Positions 19,959-28,263 of a DNA stretch of 64,000 nucleotides are shown in pieces. Source of the stretch: Paenibacillus sp. SYP-B4298 (lineage in GTDB: Bacteria > Bacillota > Bacilli > Paenibacillales > Paenibacillaceae). The stretch lies in NCBI RefSeq assembly GCF_027627475.1, contig NZ_CP115484.1, positions 5,345,001-5,409,000 of the forward strand. Reading direction: 5' to 3'. Position numbers and translations under genes: made by a program. The number at the start of each line of letters is the position of its first letter. Positions within the stretch are counted from its first letter, which is position 1. The notes beneath the pieces are model-generated. The model did not search any database. It was not told where the DNA came from and saw only the letters and a list, made by a program, of their open reading frames with translations.

Positions 19959-20114
19959 GCTAATGAGGTTCATCCGACCGCCGTCATGCAGCATTGCACT
20001 TCGCGCTGGAAGCTTCGCAAGAGGAGAGAAATGGGCTGCTCCAATCGGTCGTAACGTGTGAACCGGCTGAACCGGCTGGATCAGCACAGCGCCGCTGCCA
20101 GGCATATTCCGCTT

Positions 20115-20936
20115 CTAAGGCTGTACCGTAATTTCCTCTGTGTTTTCCAGATCGACATAATTTCTCATAATGGACACCTCAACCCGCCGGTTTTTGGCGC
20201 GTCCTTGAACGGTATCATTCGTATCCACCGGCTGATACTCGCCGTAGGCAATAGCGCTGAAGCGCTGGCGGTCAAGTCCGGGATTGGATAGAACGATATT
20301 CATAAACTGGAGGGCGCGCTTGGAGCTCAGCTCCCAGTTCGACTCAAATTCTGCATTAGAGATCGGTTGATTATCCGTATGCCCGGCAACAATAATATTA
20401 TAGTCCGGGTACTGCTGCAGCATATTGCCGATGGACACGGCAAGCTTCCGCGACTCTGGCTTCACCGTAGCGCTGCCGGAGGAGAACAGCGCATTATCGC
20501 TGATCGTAATCATCAGTTGCGCTTGATTCAGCTTGGTCTCAAGCTCGGAGGACAGGCCGTTGCCTTCAATATACTGATCAAGCTGCTTTTTGAGCTTCTC
20601 CAGATCCTCCTGCTCCTTCTTCACTAGCTGCTCCCGGGTCATATTCTGCTCTTGTTGCTGTTGTTGCTGGCCTTCCTTCATGTTCCGTGTCTTGTTCATG
20701 TCGGTCATCTGCTGTCCGTTGGAGATGACTGCATTGTTCTGCAGCACGCCATTGCCGGAGCTAAATGCGATGTTGAACGCCTGGCTCATATCCTGCAGCT
20801 TCTTCGCATCGACGGAGCTGGAGGCGTATAGTACGATGAACAACGCAACCAGCAAGGTCATTAAGTCAGAATAAGGCAAGAGCCAGGATTCGTCGGCATG
20901 CTCCTCATGATCGTCATGCTTGCGTTTTTTACTCAC
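20115..20936 (-). CDS. motB: Flagellar motor stator protein B
   Basis: A 273-residue stator subunit. A basic cytoplasmic start is followed by one transmembrane helix (about 22-42) carrying the proton-accepting Asp in PYSDLMTLL, a Gln-rich linker, and a C-terminal OmpA-like peptidoglycan-binding domain with AGHTDNQPIS and NRRVEVSI. GTG at 20936 is the likely start: it overlaps the motA stop (GTGAGTAA) and has AAGGTG 6 nt upstream. The in-frame ATG at 20957 is less likely. With MotA it forms the ion channel that drives the flagellum. Confidence 0.95.
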   Translation of the reverse strand: MSKKRKHDDHEEHADESWLLPYSDLMTLLVALFIVLYASSSVDAKKLQDMSQAFNIAFSSGNGVLQNNAVISNGQQMTDMNKTRNMKEGQQQQQQEQNMTREQLVKKEQEDLEKLKKQLDQYIEGNGLSSELETKLNQAQLMITISDNALFSSGSATVKPESRKLAVSIGNMLQQYPDYNIIVAGHTDNQPISNAEFESNWELSSKRALQFMNIVLSNPGLDRQRFSAIAYGEYQPVDTNDTVQGRAKNRRVEVSIMRNYVDLENTEEITVQP

Positions 20937-21720
20937 CGGCTGCACCTTCCCTCTCAACGAGCTTTTGCCGCTCAGTAGGGGTCAGGTAGACAGATAGCTT
21001 CTGATTGATCGCGATCGTCGATACACCGGACTGAATAGAGAGCAGCCCTTCTACCATCATCAAGCGAATCTCCATCTCGCGCTTAGACATACGCTTGAGC
21101 TTGTTGGCGATTGGATGCCAGAGCACGTATCCGGTGAAGATACCAAGCAGTGTCGCGACGAATGCTGCTGCAATCGCCATCGCCAGCTTGTTCATATCCG
21201 ACATATCGCCCAGCGCGGCGATCAGGCCGATAACGGCACCGAGCACCCCGAGGGTCGGAGCGTACATGCCCGCCTGGGTAAAGATGAGTGCACCTGCCTT
21301 ATGGCGTTCCTCGGTGGCTGATATATCTTCAAGCAGTACATCGCGAACGAAGTCCTGATCATTACCGTCAATAATCATGCGCATTCCGCTCTTGAGGAAC
21401 GGATCGGTGATCTCCTCTACCTTGGTCTCAAGCGCCAGCAGGCCTTCACGGCGAGTGATGGACGCCCAGTCCATGAACAAGCGGATCAATTCTTGCCGGG
21501 AGATGAGCTGAGGGCTGGTAAAGGTCAGCTTCAGCAGCTTCGGAAACTTGGCAATCTCCGCCATCGGGAAGGCCATGAAAAGCGACGCAGCGGTTCCCAC
21601 AAAGATAATAACGAATGCGGCCGGATTCACCAGGCTGGAGAGCGGCGCATGCTTCAGCACCATGCCGAGCAGTACAGCAGTCAGACCAAGTATGATACCA
21701 ATAATCGTAGATTTTTCCAT
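20929..21720 (-). CDS. motA: Flagellar motor stator protein A
   Basis: A 263-residue protein with four transmembrane helices and a large cytoplasmic loop. The conserved MYAPTLGVLGAVIGLI segment holds the Pro needed for torque generation. It is the first gene of the motAB pair and overlaps motB by 8 nt, pointing to translational coupling. No clear sigma-D promoter (TAAA-N15-GCCGATAT) is visible upstream; a TATAAT exists on the minus strand near 21743-21748. Confidence 0.95.
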   Translation of the reverse strand: MEKSTIIGIILGLTAVLLGMVLKHAPLSSLVNPAAFVIIFVGTAASLFMAFPMAEIAKFPKLLKLTFTSPQLISRQELIRLFMDWASITRREGLLALETKVEEITDPFLKSGMRMIIDGNDQDFVRDVLLEDISATEERHKAGALIFTQAGMYAPTLGVLGAVIGLIAALGDMSDMNKLAMAIAAAFVATLLGIFTGYVLWHPIANKLKRMSKREMEIRLMMVEGLLSIQSGVSTIAINQKLSVYLTPTERQKLVEREGAAGE

Positions 21721-22014
21721 GTGACACCCCGTCTAAATATTGAATTATAGCTCAAGCGACTTGTAGTAGAAAATCTTTTATATTTATATATCGACAAAAC
21801 TTGCGATTACATTAGAGCAAAAGTCGGTCGAAATGCGTCTAAAATCGAAAAACTGGCGTATTTTCAGCGAATTTTGCGGTATATATTATTTTGAAGGAGT
21901 CCTGGCACTCCCCTGCTGTTCAAGCATATATGGGCTTACAGACGGTTGGAGCGGGTGTATACAGGCGTAGAATAGTATAATGGTGTATATAACGAAGAGA
22001 AAGAGGGATGACAT
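21721..22014. other. Divergent intergenic region upstream of motA
   Basis: About 294 bp, AT-rich in the middle. It holds a TTTGTCGA sequence on the minus strand (plus 21791-21798) like part of a Spo0A box, two other TCGAAA motifs, and TATAAT at 21976-21981 before the rightward gene. I see no RNA gene or repeat. Confidence 0.4.
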
Positions 22015-22308
22015 GTGGGTGTGAAGCATGCGCGCGAGTATAAGGAAATATTGAGTGATCTGACCGAGGCGCTAGGGGCGATCAGCAATAGCTATGAGTT
22101 CTTCGAGATGACGGGCGAGGAATGGGAGGCGCTTGCAGAACGGGAGCGAGGCGAGGTCATCGAGGCGTTGGCGGACGATGTGTTCTATGGGCTCGGGGTA
22201 GAGCCTGAGATTGCGGTTGGAGAGGGCATGGTGACGTATCATTCGAAGTTCCATGTTATTGAGGTGGCTGTTGACGGGAAGGAAGTGAGAATTGTTCGGC
22301 TGATCTGA
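22015..22308 (+). CDS. Hypothetical protein, 97 aa
   Basis: A small acidic soluble protein, start GTG at 22015 (or GTG 22021) after AAGAGGGA. It is predicted to be helical in the first half (ILSDLTEALGAISNSYEFFEMTGEEWEALAERE) and beta-rich at the end (HVIEVAVDGKEVRIVRLI). I do not recognise a family. It stands alone between motA and the EAL gene, which is preceded by its own 200-bp region. Confidence 0.72.
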   Translation: MGVKHAREYKEILSDLTEALGAISNSYEFFEMTGEEWEALAERERGEVIEALADDVFYGLGVEPEIAVGEGMVTYHSKFHVIEVAVDGKEVRIVRLI

Positions 22309-22517
22309 CAATGGCGCCTCGCGCTTCCAGGCGGTGGTTGTTGAGCGTTGTGAGCCGCCACGGCTCGCCGCGACAGCGCGGCAGACCTTCATGCTTTCAG
22401 TGAGATGAAAAAGCTTTACATTTCGCAAGTGCTCCCTTAAAATCGAAGAAGAATGGAAATGTCACCTTTTCTTACACCATTCTTATAACAACTGAGAGGT
22501 TCTAAGGGAGAGCGCTG

Positions 22518-23822
22518 ATGGATAAATACTCTGCTGCATGTCCGATACCCAAGACTCCAGAGGATACAGAGGTAATGGCGTTCTTTCAGCCTGTACTGGC
22601 AATGGATACCCGGCAGATCATGGGGTATGAAGTGCTGGGCAGGCGTCAGACCGACAGTGGCTACGAGTCGCTTGGCCCGTTCTTCACGGATGCGCGTGTG
22701 CCGCTGGAGGAGCAACTGCGTATCGATCGGCTGGTGCGCGAGCAAGCGCTTGCGGCATTGGCAGGCTGCGCGGATCAGACACGTCTGTTCATTAATCTCA
22801 AGCCATCATGGATGTACCGTTCATACCAGGAGACAGGAGAGCTGCTTACCTTGCAGTTGCTCAACAAATATAAGATTGACCCCTCCCGAATCATCGTGGA
22901 GGTAACGGAGGAAGCATTCCGCGGTTCTATGGAATCGCTGCGTGCTGTGATCGATGTATACCGTCAGCATGGGTGTCAGATTGCAATCGATGACATCGGG
23001 ACCGGCTTCAGCAGTGCGGATCGAATCGCGCAGCTTGGTCCCAGCTTATTGAAGGTGGACATCCACATGATGAAGCAGAGCGCCAGCCACCGGGGCTACT
23101 TCGGCGTGCTGCGCTCCTTCTCGACGCTAGCGGAGCAGATCGGTGCTTCTCTGCTCATCGAAGGCGTTGAGACGCGAGCTGATCTGCAGCGAGCCATTGA
23201 GATCGGCGCCCGCCATGTGCAGGGCTACCTGTTCTCGCAGGCAGAGCCAGTCTTCCAAGCGGCGGATGCGTATCTGCCGCTAGTGGAGCAGGAGCTGGAG
23301 GCACATCGAGTGAGGCGGATCGATGAGGAGCGTCAATGGCGAGCACTGGCAGACGAGCAATCGGCGGTGCTGGCGGAGACAGGACGCAAGCTGGAGGATG
23401 CTATCTTGCCAGAGCAGGTGGACAGCGGTATTGCGTCCATATTGCACCTGCTTCATGAGCGGTGCATTCGTGTGTATGTATGTGAGGAGAATGGTCGGCA
23501 ATTGTCCTCCAACCATGTCAGGCTGTACCCAAGCGAGGGTGGTCATGACCTGTCGCCGTCCGAGAGCGCAGGTGACTCCGCGGCCAGATGCCCTGCTCAA
23601 CCAGGGGGCTGGGAGATGCAGACGGAATACCGCGGATCGAACTGGAGCTGGCGGCCATACTTCGTGTCCAATCTCTTGAGCATGGAGGATTGCAGCGGCA
23701 GCCGCATCTCCCGCACCTACACCGATCTGGAGACGCAGCAGCGTATTCGCACCTTGTCCATCCGCGCCCCACGCAACCGGGTGCTGTTCCTTGATCTCGT
23801 CGACCCGCTGGACTGGGTTTAG
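22518..23822 (+). CDS. EAL-domain cyclic-di-GMP phosphodiesterase, YkuI-like
   Basis: A 434-residue cytoplasmic protein. An N-terminal EAL domain (about 20-260) is followed by a linker helix and a C-terminal PAS-like domain (about 300-430), the layout of B. subtilis YkuI. The catalytic residues are present: EVLGR (in place of EAL), the Asn of FINLKP, Glu of EVTEE, the Asp pair in IAIDDIGTGFSS, Lys of LLKVDI and Glu of IEGVET. It should therefore be able to hydrolyse c-di-GMP. Start ATG 22518 has AAGGGAG upstream. A possible operator-like inverted repeat AGAATGG / CCATTCT (22450-22483) precedes it. Its position near motAB fits a motility/adhesion switch, but it is not in an operon with them. 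Confidence 0.9.
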   Translation: MDKYSAACPIPKTPEDTEVMAFFQPVLAMDTRQIMGYEVLGRRQTDSGYESLGPFFTDARVPLEEQLRIDRLVREQALAALAGCADQTRLFINLKPSWMYRSYQETGELLTLQLLNKYKIDPSRIIVEVTEEAFRGSMESLRAVIDVYRQHGCQIAIDDIGTGFSSADRIAQLGPSLLKVDIHMMKQSASHRGYFGVLRSFSTLAEQIGASLLIEGVETRADLQRAIEIGARHVQGYLFSQAEPVFQAADAYLPLVEQELEAHRVRRIDEERQWRALADEQSAVLAETGRKLEDAILPEQVDSGIASILHLLHERCIRVYVCEENGRQLSSNHVRLYPSEGGHDLSPSESAGDSAARCPAQPGGWEMQTEYRGSNWSWRPYFVSNLLSMEDCSGSRISRTYTDLETQQRIRTLSIRAPRNRVLFLDLVDPLDWV

Positions 23823-24099
23823 AACTTTACAGCCTGTGAGCATCGGCCTTGCCTGCGGGGCCAGAAGGTGCGACACACGATTATGGGCGCTGATGCACGA
23901 TGACGCCGAGATAGATCCATCTTCTGCAGCCCCCGGAAGAGTGAGGGAGCTCTTGCAGGGGGAGTGGACATATTCTAGCCGGGAGGGAAGCCCAGGCTAG
24001 TTTTTTTATATCTGCGCGCGGCGAAGCTTTGCCTGTCAAGGGAGGGACGACGAACAGAGGAACCCGAGGAGCATAGACGTCCCTCCGCCTGCCCGCATA
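23823..24099. other. Intergenic region after the EAL gene
   Basis: About 277 bp without a convincing gene. It contains several GC-rich hairpins and the terminator at 23975-24007. I find no riboswitch or RNA gene here. Confidence 0.4.
23975..24007 (+). terminator. Intrinsic terminator of the EAL gene
   Basis: CTAGCC (23975-23980) pairs with GGCTAG (23995-24000), with partial pairing inside the loop, followed by seven T residues. Confidence 0.8.
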
Positions 24100-24627
24100 T
24101 TAGTCGGTCTTGGCATCTTCGAGCACCATGCAGTATACGTGCTGCCATTGCGAGCCGATCTTGAGAGGGTAGCTGTCCGAGATGACGAAGCCGGCTCGTT
24201 GGTAGCTCTTGATGGCGCGAGCATTCCATTGCGGCACCTCCAGGTCGATATGTTGCCCCGGCGCACGGCGGCGCGCCTCCTGAATCAGCCGTTGCATCAA
24301 CTCCGCCCCCATACCCTGGCCACATAGGTCAGGGCGCAGCCCGATGCCCAGCCGCATCGTCCCCACCAGTGGGAACAGTTGGACGAAGCCGCATAGCTGA
24401 CCAGAGCGGTCGATGATGGATAGGTATTGGGCTGATCGGGTTACGGAGTCGCCCAGATCAACCTCCGCCGCTTCAAGCTGCTGCCAGGAGGTGCGATTGA
24501 AGATGTCATAGGGCGGAGGGTAGCGCCAGTTGCATATAGCCTGCGCATGAGCCTGTGTCAGCGGCGCGAACTCCAGCTCCTCCACTGAAGGCGGCCGTCC
24601 CCGATTGCTTGCATGCTGCTCGTCCAT
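24100..24627 (-). CDS. GNAT-family N-acetyltransferase
   Basis: A 175-residue acetyltransferase of the GNAT fold. The acetyl-CoA binding motif A region is LGIGLRPDLCGQGMGAELMQRLI (RxxGxG type seen as LCGQGMGA), followed by LEVPQWNARAIKSYQRAGF, the usual motif B. It is similar in layout to RimJ/RimL-type enzymes, so the substrate could be a ribosomal protein, an amino acid or a small amine; it cannot be told from sequence. ATG at 24627 has AGGAGGA upstream. It is divergent from the MFS gene at 24757. Confidence 0.85.
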   Translation of the reverse strand: MDEQHASNRGRPPSVEELEFAPLTQAHAQAICNWRYPPPYDIFNRTSWQQLEAAEVDLGDSVTRSAQYLSIIDRSGQLCGFVQLFPLVGTMRLGIGLRPDLCGQGMGAELMQRLIQEARRRAPGQHIDLEVPQWNARAIKSYQRAGFVISDSYPLKIGSQWQHVYCMVLEDAKTD

Positions 24628-24756
24628 TCTGATGTTCCTCCTGTGTCGTGTGGCCTGCGTGTAAAATCATTATAGCAAAATCGGGCCGACATGATATGAT
24701 AAGCAGTGGTGGCCTTGTTCTGATACTACAATTGTTCACGCATAAAGGAGCTAGAG

Positions 24757-25971
24757 ATGAAAAAGTTGATATGGATGAGCAGCTTATCCTATCTTGTTAT
24801 CGGGATGGCGCATGTCGTGGCTGGAGCGATTCTGGAGCCGTTGCTCGCGCAGTATGGGCTGGATTATCAATCCGGCGGGCAATTTATTATGAACCAGTTC
24901 CTTGGATTTCTAGGCGGGGTGCTATTGACGCCGTGGCTGTCCTCGAAGCTTGGTCGGCGCAATACGCTGCTGCTGGCGCTAGGCAGCTTGACCGTCGCGG
25001 AAGGGCTGTACAGCCTGTTCCTGCCGTGGGGCTGGATGCTTGCGATTGCGCCGGTGGCGGGCTTTGGCTTCGGGATGACCGAAGCGATTATTGGAGCTAT
25101 GATTATAGAGTACGTCGAGGAGAAAAAAGCGTCTGCCATGACGTTCATCGAGACGTTCTTTGGCGTGGGGGCGCTAATGATGCCGATCATCGCCGCCCTG
25201 TTGATCAAGAACGGGGTCTGGGAGCTGAGCTTCCCCATTGTCGCGGCTGTCTCGGGGGTTGCCTTTCTGTTATGGGCGTTCATGTCCTTCGGCCATGTCG
25301 ATCAACTGATGGCGCGCAGGCCGCAAGCGGATTCCAGTATAGCACAGCCTGTGATTCGGCAGCGTTATCCACGCTGGGCCCTGCCGATTCTCGTGCTGGG
25401 AGTGCTGTATTTTGCCTTATACGTGGGTATGGAGATGAGCTTCTCCAACTATCTTCCTTCTATTATGATCGAGCGGCTCGGCTTGAATGAAGCGGAGGCG
25501 GCGTCCACGATCAGTATGTTCTGGGGGTTGATGGTCGTCGGTCGTCTGCTTGCTGGACGAGTGGCGGAATGGAGCGGGTACGGCCGGTTTCTGTTGATCA
25601 TGACGGGCGCCGGCATGCTGTCGCTGATCGTACTGAGCTTCGTCAGCCAGGCGGGCTGGAGCCTGTTCGTCATCGGTTTGAGTGGTCTGGTATGGGCAGG
25701 GGTATTTGCAATCGGACTGGTGTACATCAATCAACTGCTGCCTGGCTACACCGAACGGACGACGAGTCTGCTCGTCGCCGCCGGAGGGCTCGGGGGCGCG
25801 CTGTTCCCGAAGCTGACGGGCTGGCTGATGGACACCTATAATGCAAGCTGGACGATGGCGATGCTGTCTGGATTGACCCTTGTGATGCTGGTGATTATGA
25901 TCGTTCTGCTCCTGGTGGAACGGGTTCGGATTCGTCAGATAAGGTCAGAAAGTCAAATAAGGTCAAATTAA
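24757..25971 (+). CDS. MFS transporter, sugar-permease (FucP/GlcP) type
   Basis: A 404-residue integral membrane protein with 12 predicted helices. The sequence begins directly with helix 1, and the first cytoplasmic loop (SSKLGRRNTLL) matches the MFS motif G-x-x-x-D/G-R-x-G-R-R in the reduced form. The phrases EPLLAQYGLDYQSGGQFIMNQFLGFLGGVLL and GFGFGMTEAIIGAMI resemble the FHS/FucP sub-family, which takes up sugars with protons; substrate unknown. Start ATG 24757 follows AAAGGAG. The extreme C-terminus (IRSESQIRSN) comes from a short direct DNA repeat (ATAAGGTCA twice). Confidence 0.85.
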   Translation: MKKLIWMSSLSYLVIGMAHVVAGAILEPLLAQYGLDYQSGGQFIMNQFLGFLGGVLLTPWLSSKLGRRNTLLLALGSLTVAEGLYSLFLPWGWMLAIAPVAGFGFGMTEAIIGAMIIEYVEEKKASAMTFIETFFGVGALMMPIIAALLIKNGVWELSFPIVAAVSGVAFLLWAFMSFGHVDQLMARRPQADSSIAQPVIRQRYPRWALPILVLGVLYFALYVGMEMSFSNYLPSIMIERLGLNEAEAASTISMFWGLMVVGRLLAGRVAEWSGYGRFLLIMTGAGMLSLIVLSFVSQAGWSLFVIGLSGLVWAGVFAIGLVYINQLLPGYTERTTSLLVAAGGLGGALFPKLTGWLMDTYNASWTMAMLSGLTLVMLVIMIVLLLVERVRIRQIRSESQIRSN

Positions 25972-26030
25972 GCGAGTGAGGCAGCTATTTCAGCTTCATA
26001 GGGTTAAATGAGCTAAAATCGCGTTTTTCG

Positions 26031-26393
26031 GTGGAGGATCATTGGGCCGCTCCATTCACGGGCTCGGGCACCTTCCGCACGGACATTCGTGAGGAGAAGG
26101 ATCGCTATCTGATCGAGGCGGAGCTGCCGGGCATCGCCAGGGAGGATATTAGCGTCGAAGTGGAGCAGCAATATGTGACGATCCGCGCCAAGCGCCATGA
26201 GTATACAGAGCAAAAGGACGATGCGAATCGTGTGCTGCGCCAGGAGCGCCGCTCTGGCGAGTTTGCCCGCCGCTTCTACGTCGGGCAGATCGACGAGGAC
26301 GGCATCAAGGCCAAGCTGGAGCAGGGTGTGCTGAGACTGGAGCTGCCGAAGCGTCTGGATACTGAGCACCGTAAGCAGATTCGCATTGACTAA
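26031..26393 (+). CDS. Hsp20-family small heat-shock protein, N-terminally short
   Basis: An alpha-crystallin domain protein, 120 residues. The ACD spans residues 14-105 (FRTDIREEKDRYLIEAELPGI, then VEVEQQYVTIRAKRH, and QGVLRLELPKR, the GVLxLxxPK motif). Usual bacterial family members have another 20-35 residues before this point, which carry the oligomerisation arm. Here the frame opens at a stop codon at 25977 with no ATG, TTG or GTG before 26031, and the GTG at 26031 has no clear Shine-Dalgarno sequence. It is either a 5'-truncated gene or one using a weak start. A strong terminator follows. Confidence 0.7.
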   Translation: MEDHWAAPFTGSGTFRTDIREEKDRYLIEAELPGIAREDISVEVEQQYVTIRAKRHEYTEQKDDANRVLRQERRSGEFARRFYVGQIDEDGIKAKLEQGVLRLELPKRLDTEHRKQIRID

Positions 26394-26421
26394 GCAGGGC
26401 AGTTCGAACAAGGTATAGTCA

Positions 26422-26459
26422 GGCACCGTGCGCCATGGGATGGCGTGCGGTGCCTTTTT
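26422..26459 (+). terminator. Intrinsic terminator after hsp20
   Basis: 15-bp arms (26422-26436 and 26440-26454) with two G-U pairs and a 3-nt loop, then five T residues. Confidence 0.88.
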
Positions 26460-26512
26460 GATGATTGAGGCGAAGGATGTGAAGTTAACGTTCCTATGAG
26501 GAGATGACGATG

Positions 26513-26670
26513 AGGAATACCTAGATCGGGGGGCAGAGCTAATCGTCTATTGCGGCACCGCCTGCCCGAATGTATTTGCCTAAAGCAAGCGGATTATAAG
26601 CAGGTAAAGCTGGATAGCGGGAGATGGAGTGATTGGATTTCGTATGAGTGGAATCCGATAATTGTTGAAT
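26513..26670 (+). pseudogene. Decayed 3' fragment of a sulfurtransferase
   Basis: This stretch is homologous to the last part of the intact sulfurtransferase at 28264-29106. One reading frame gives RGAELIVYCGTACPN followed by a stop; after a frameshift another gives ADYKQVKLDSGRWSDWISYEWNP, matching the catalytic loop (ELIVYCGSGVTATPN) and C-terminus (GFTKVRLYAGSWSDWISYEGNP) of the intact protein. Stops and a small deletion show it is dead. It marks the left edge of the patchy AT-rich segment. Confidence 0.8.
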
Positions 26671-26722
26671 TGCTCAGTTACACTTACTGTTAATGATTTT
26701 CGCTCTGCGAGAGTTAAGAAAT

Positions 26723-26768
26723 TAAAAAATTGAGTGAGTAAGCGATCAATTACGACTGCTTACTCACT
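26723..26768 (-). terminator. Intrinsic terminator of the gene at 26781
   Basis: Perfect 11-bp arms AGTGAGTAAGC (26733-26743) and GCTTACTCACT (26758-26768). On the minus strand the stem is followed by a T-rich run (complement of 26723-26731). Confidence 0.85.
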
Positions 26769-26780
26769 TTACTCTACTCT

Positions 26781-27572
26781 TTATCTGTATACGACCGAAC
26801 GCGCTGTAAACGTGATAGTTCCGCCACCAGCATACTTAACATCTATAATGGTATTAATTTCATAATTCGTAGTACCACAATTTCCCCAACCAACCGGACA
26901 AGTAGTATTAAACTGATACTCGCCTTTCGACATAACTGTCCTAGCATTATTGGTTACAACTGCTGAACTAGTACTTCCGAAAGACCCAGGAAAAAATGAA
27001 CTTGTCCCTGCAGTAGACGTATTAGTTATATTTGCAGCAGTACTATTAATTGTGTATGTTGTAACAAGGTGCATCTCGCCTACTTTGTAAACGCCCCAAA
27101 TATCATGACGAGCATCGTTGGTAAAACTCTGACCGATAGTTGCAGTATACCATTGCTCACCCGTATCTTGAGTAATAGTACGTGCTTGGATCTGATTATT
27201 TACTGGTGGAGCAGTTGGAGCGTTTGTAGTATTTGTAATTACAGAAAAGCTACCATCCTCGTAAACATGATAAATCTTAGAGTTATTTACAAATGTCGTT
27301 TTTTCTTGTTGTTCCTCATTATTGGCATCAAGGTCATTAACATACTCTGATTTCAATGAGGGATATTTATTGAAAATTTGATCATATTTTTGAAAGAGAG
27401 GAAGAGTCTCAATCTCTTCTTCATTCCCTTCAGTTACATGTTCTAATATTGCTAAGTGAAGTTCCTTTAACTCATCTTTATTCAGATAGGGTACCTTTTG
27501 GGTTGCTGAAACGGATGGGACTACAAGTAGGAAACTGAGAGCAAGAATCGATGCTACTTTAAGTAACTTCAT
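26781..27572 (-). CDS. Secreted protein of unknown function
   Basis: About 263 residues, with a signal peptide (MKLLKVASILALSFLLVVP, cleavage near SVSA). A charged helical N-terminal part (about 30-90) is followed by a Thr/Asn-rich beta domain with a CPVGWGNCGT pair of cysteines that could form a disulfide. The ATG at 27572 has GGAGG at a normal distance; the in-frame TTG four codons earlier overlaps it. Codon use is far more AT-rich than in the housekeeping block, which points to transfer. I do not recognise a family; the gene stands alone between a pseudogene and an IS remnant. Confidence 0.75.
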   Translation of the reverse strand: MKLLKVASILALSFLLVVPSVSATQKVPYLNKDELKELHLAILEHVTEGNEEEIETLPLFQKYDQIFNKYPSLKSEYVNDLDANNEEQQEKTTFVNNSKIYHVYEDGSFSVITNTTNAPTAPPVNNQIQARTITQDTGEQWYTATIGQSFTNDARHDIWGVYKVGEMHLVTTYTINSTAANITNTSTAGTSSFFPGSFGSTSSAVVTNNARTVMSKGEYQFNTTCPVGWGNCGTTNYEINTIIDVKYAGGGTITFTARSVVYR

Positions 27573-27603
27573 AAAATCCTCCAATTTTAATTTATTTATA
27601 TGA

Positions 27604-27617
27604 TAGCTGGCCAGCTA
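27604..27617. promoter_or_regulatory. 14-bp perfect palindrome upstream of the secreted-protein gene
   Basis: TAGCTGGCCAGCTA is a perfect palindrome 32 bp upstream of the start at 27572 in otherwise AT-rich DNA. It could be an operator; no repressor is linked to it. Confidence 0.3.
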
Positions 27618-27692
27618 ATCAACACTTGTACTGAAACGAACTGCTAGTAAAGTATAACATAAAATTTTAAAAATATGGAACAAAAAAAATAA

Positions 27693-27821
27693 ATTGTATT
27701 TTCTGAAATAGACTTTGTAATAGAAGATATTACCCAATGGGGAGAAGTAAAGGGCTACGTCATCGACACTACCTTTCTGCTAGAGATTCTGCCAGCGAAC
27801 ATCAAGGCCACTCCAAGTTAA
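27693..27821 (+). pseudogene. 3' fragment of an unknown gene
   Basis: An open frame without a start reads FSEIDFVIEDITQWGEV and on to FLLEILPANIKATPS before a stop at 27819-27821. Its amino-acid make-up looks like a real protein end, and it lies directly against the transposase remnant. I cannot name the parent gene. Confidence 0.4.
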
Positions 27822-28021
27822 TTATTCATAACGACGTCGACAGTCTTACAAAGTACTGACGTTAAAGCTATATTTATTGGCTATCTCGCTTAGCGACCCC
27901 CGCCCAGTTTCATTTTCCTTTAATATGGCTAGCTTTTCTTTCCCGCAGTACTCGTTAATTTTGAACATGGAACCCCTTATGGCAGACAGTTTTTATTAAT
28001 TCACCTGTCTACCTAAAGGGG
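27822..28021 (-). mobile_element. Remnant of an IS3-family (IS150-type) element
   Basis: On the minus strand an ATG at 27968 starts a frame that reads KLAILKENETGRGSLSEIANKYSF, the N-terminal helix-turn-helix of an IS3-family OrfA (pattern KLxIVxExLxGxxSxxEIAxKY). It hits a stop at 27846-27848, after which DCRRRYE continues and ends at 27822. No orfB is present. At the outer end lies a 17-nt imperfect inverted pair (27973-27989 and 28005-28021). Only about 200 bp of the element survives. Confidence 0.7.
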
Positions 28022-28026
28022 AGCAT

Positions 28027-28140
28027 ATCATAATCGCTGGCTTCTTTGTTTTTGCTGTGGTCGTGGGGGCAGGGGCTGGATCATTGCTTGGAGGCAGAAC
28101 AGTTGGTGGAGCTGAGCCGGTTGCTCCAGCACCCCTCTAA
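28027..28140 (+). pseudogene. 3' fragment of a small membrane protein gene
   Basis: An open frame beginning at the edge of the IS remnant codes for IIIAGFFVFAVVVGAGAG followed by SLLGGRTVGGAEPVAPAPL and a stop. It has the look of the last helix and tail of a small membrane protein whose 5' end was removed by the insertion. No family is recognised. Confidence 0.4.
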
Positions 28141-28263
28141 CCGAACGGTTAAACTTTAATACAGTAAGCATGACGATGTGACGATTCGCTTCCTGCTTTA
28201 TCATACGAAGGGTTATCCGGTATAATAGGACGCATGTATGGATACAGGAAGGCGGATGAAGAA

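Noticed and set aside
21721-22014. A sigma-D promoter for motAB
   Set aside because: No TAAA-N15-GCCGATAT-like sequence was found on the minus strand upstream of motA.
22450-22483. TGTCACC near 22459 as a third copy of the ECF promoter
   Set aside because: The -35-like part is imperfect and no CGTAGTA or CGTA lies 16-18 nt downstream.
24648-25490. A 280-codon frame overlapping the MFS gene on the same strand
   Set aside because: It is the MFS gene read in a wrong frame; the product has no hydrophobic periodicity and no Shine-Dalgarno sequence, while the 24757 frame has both.
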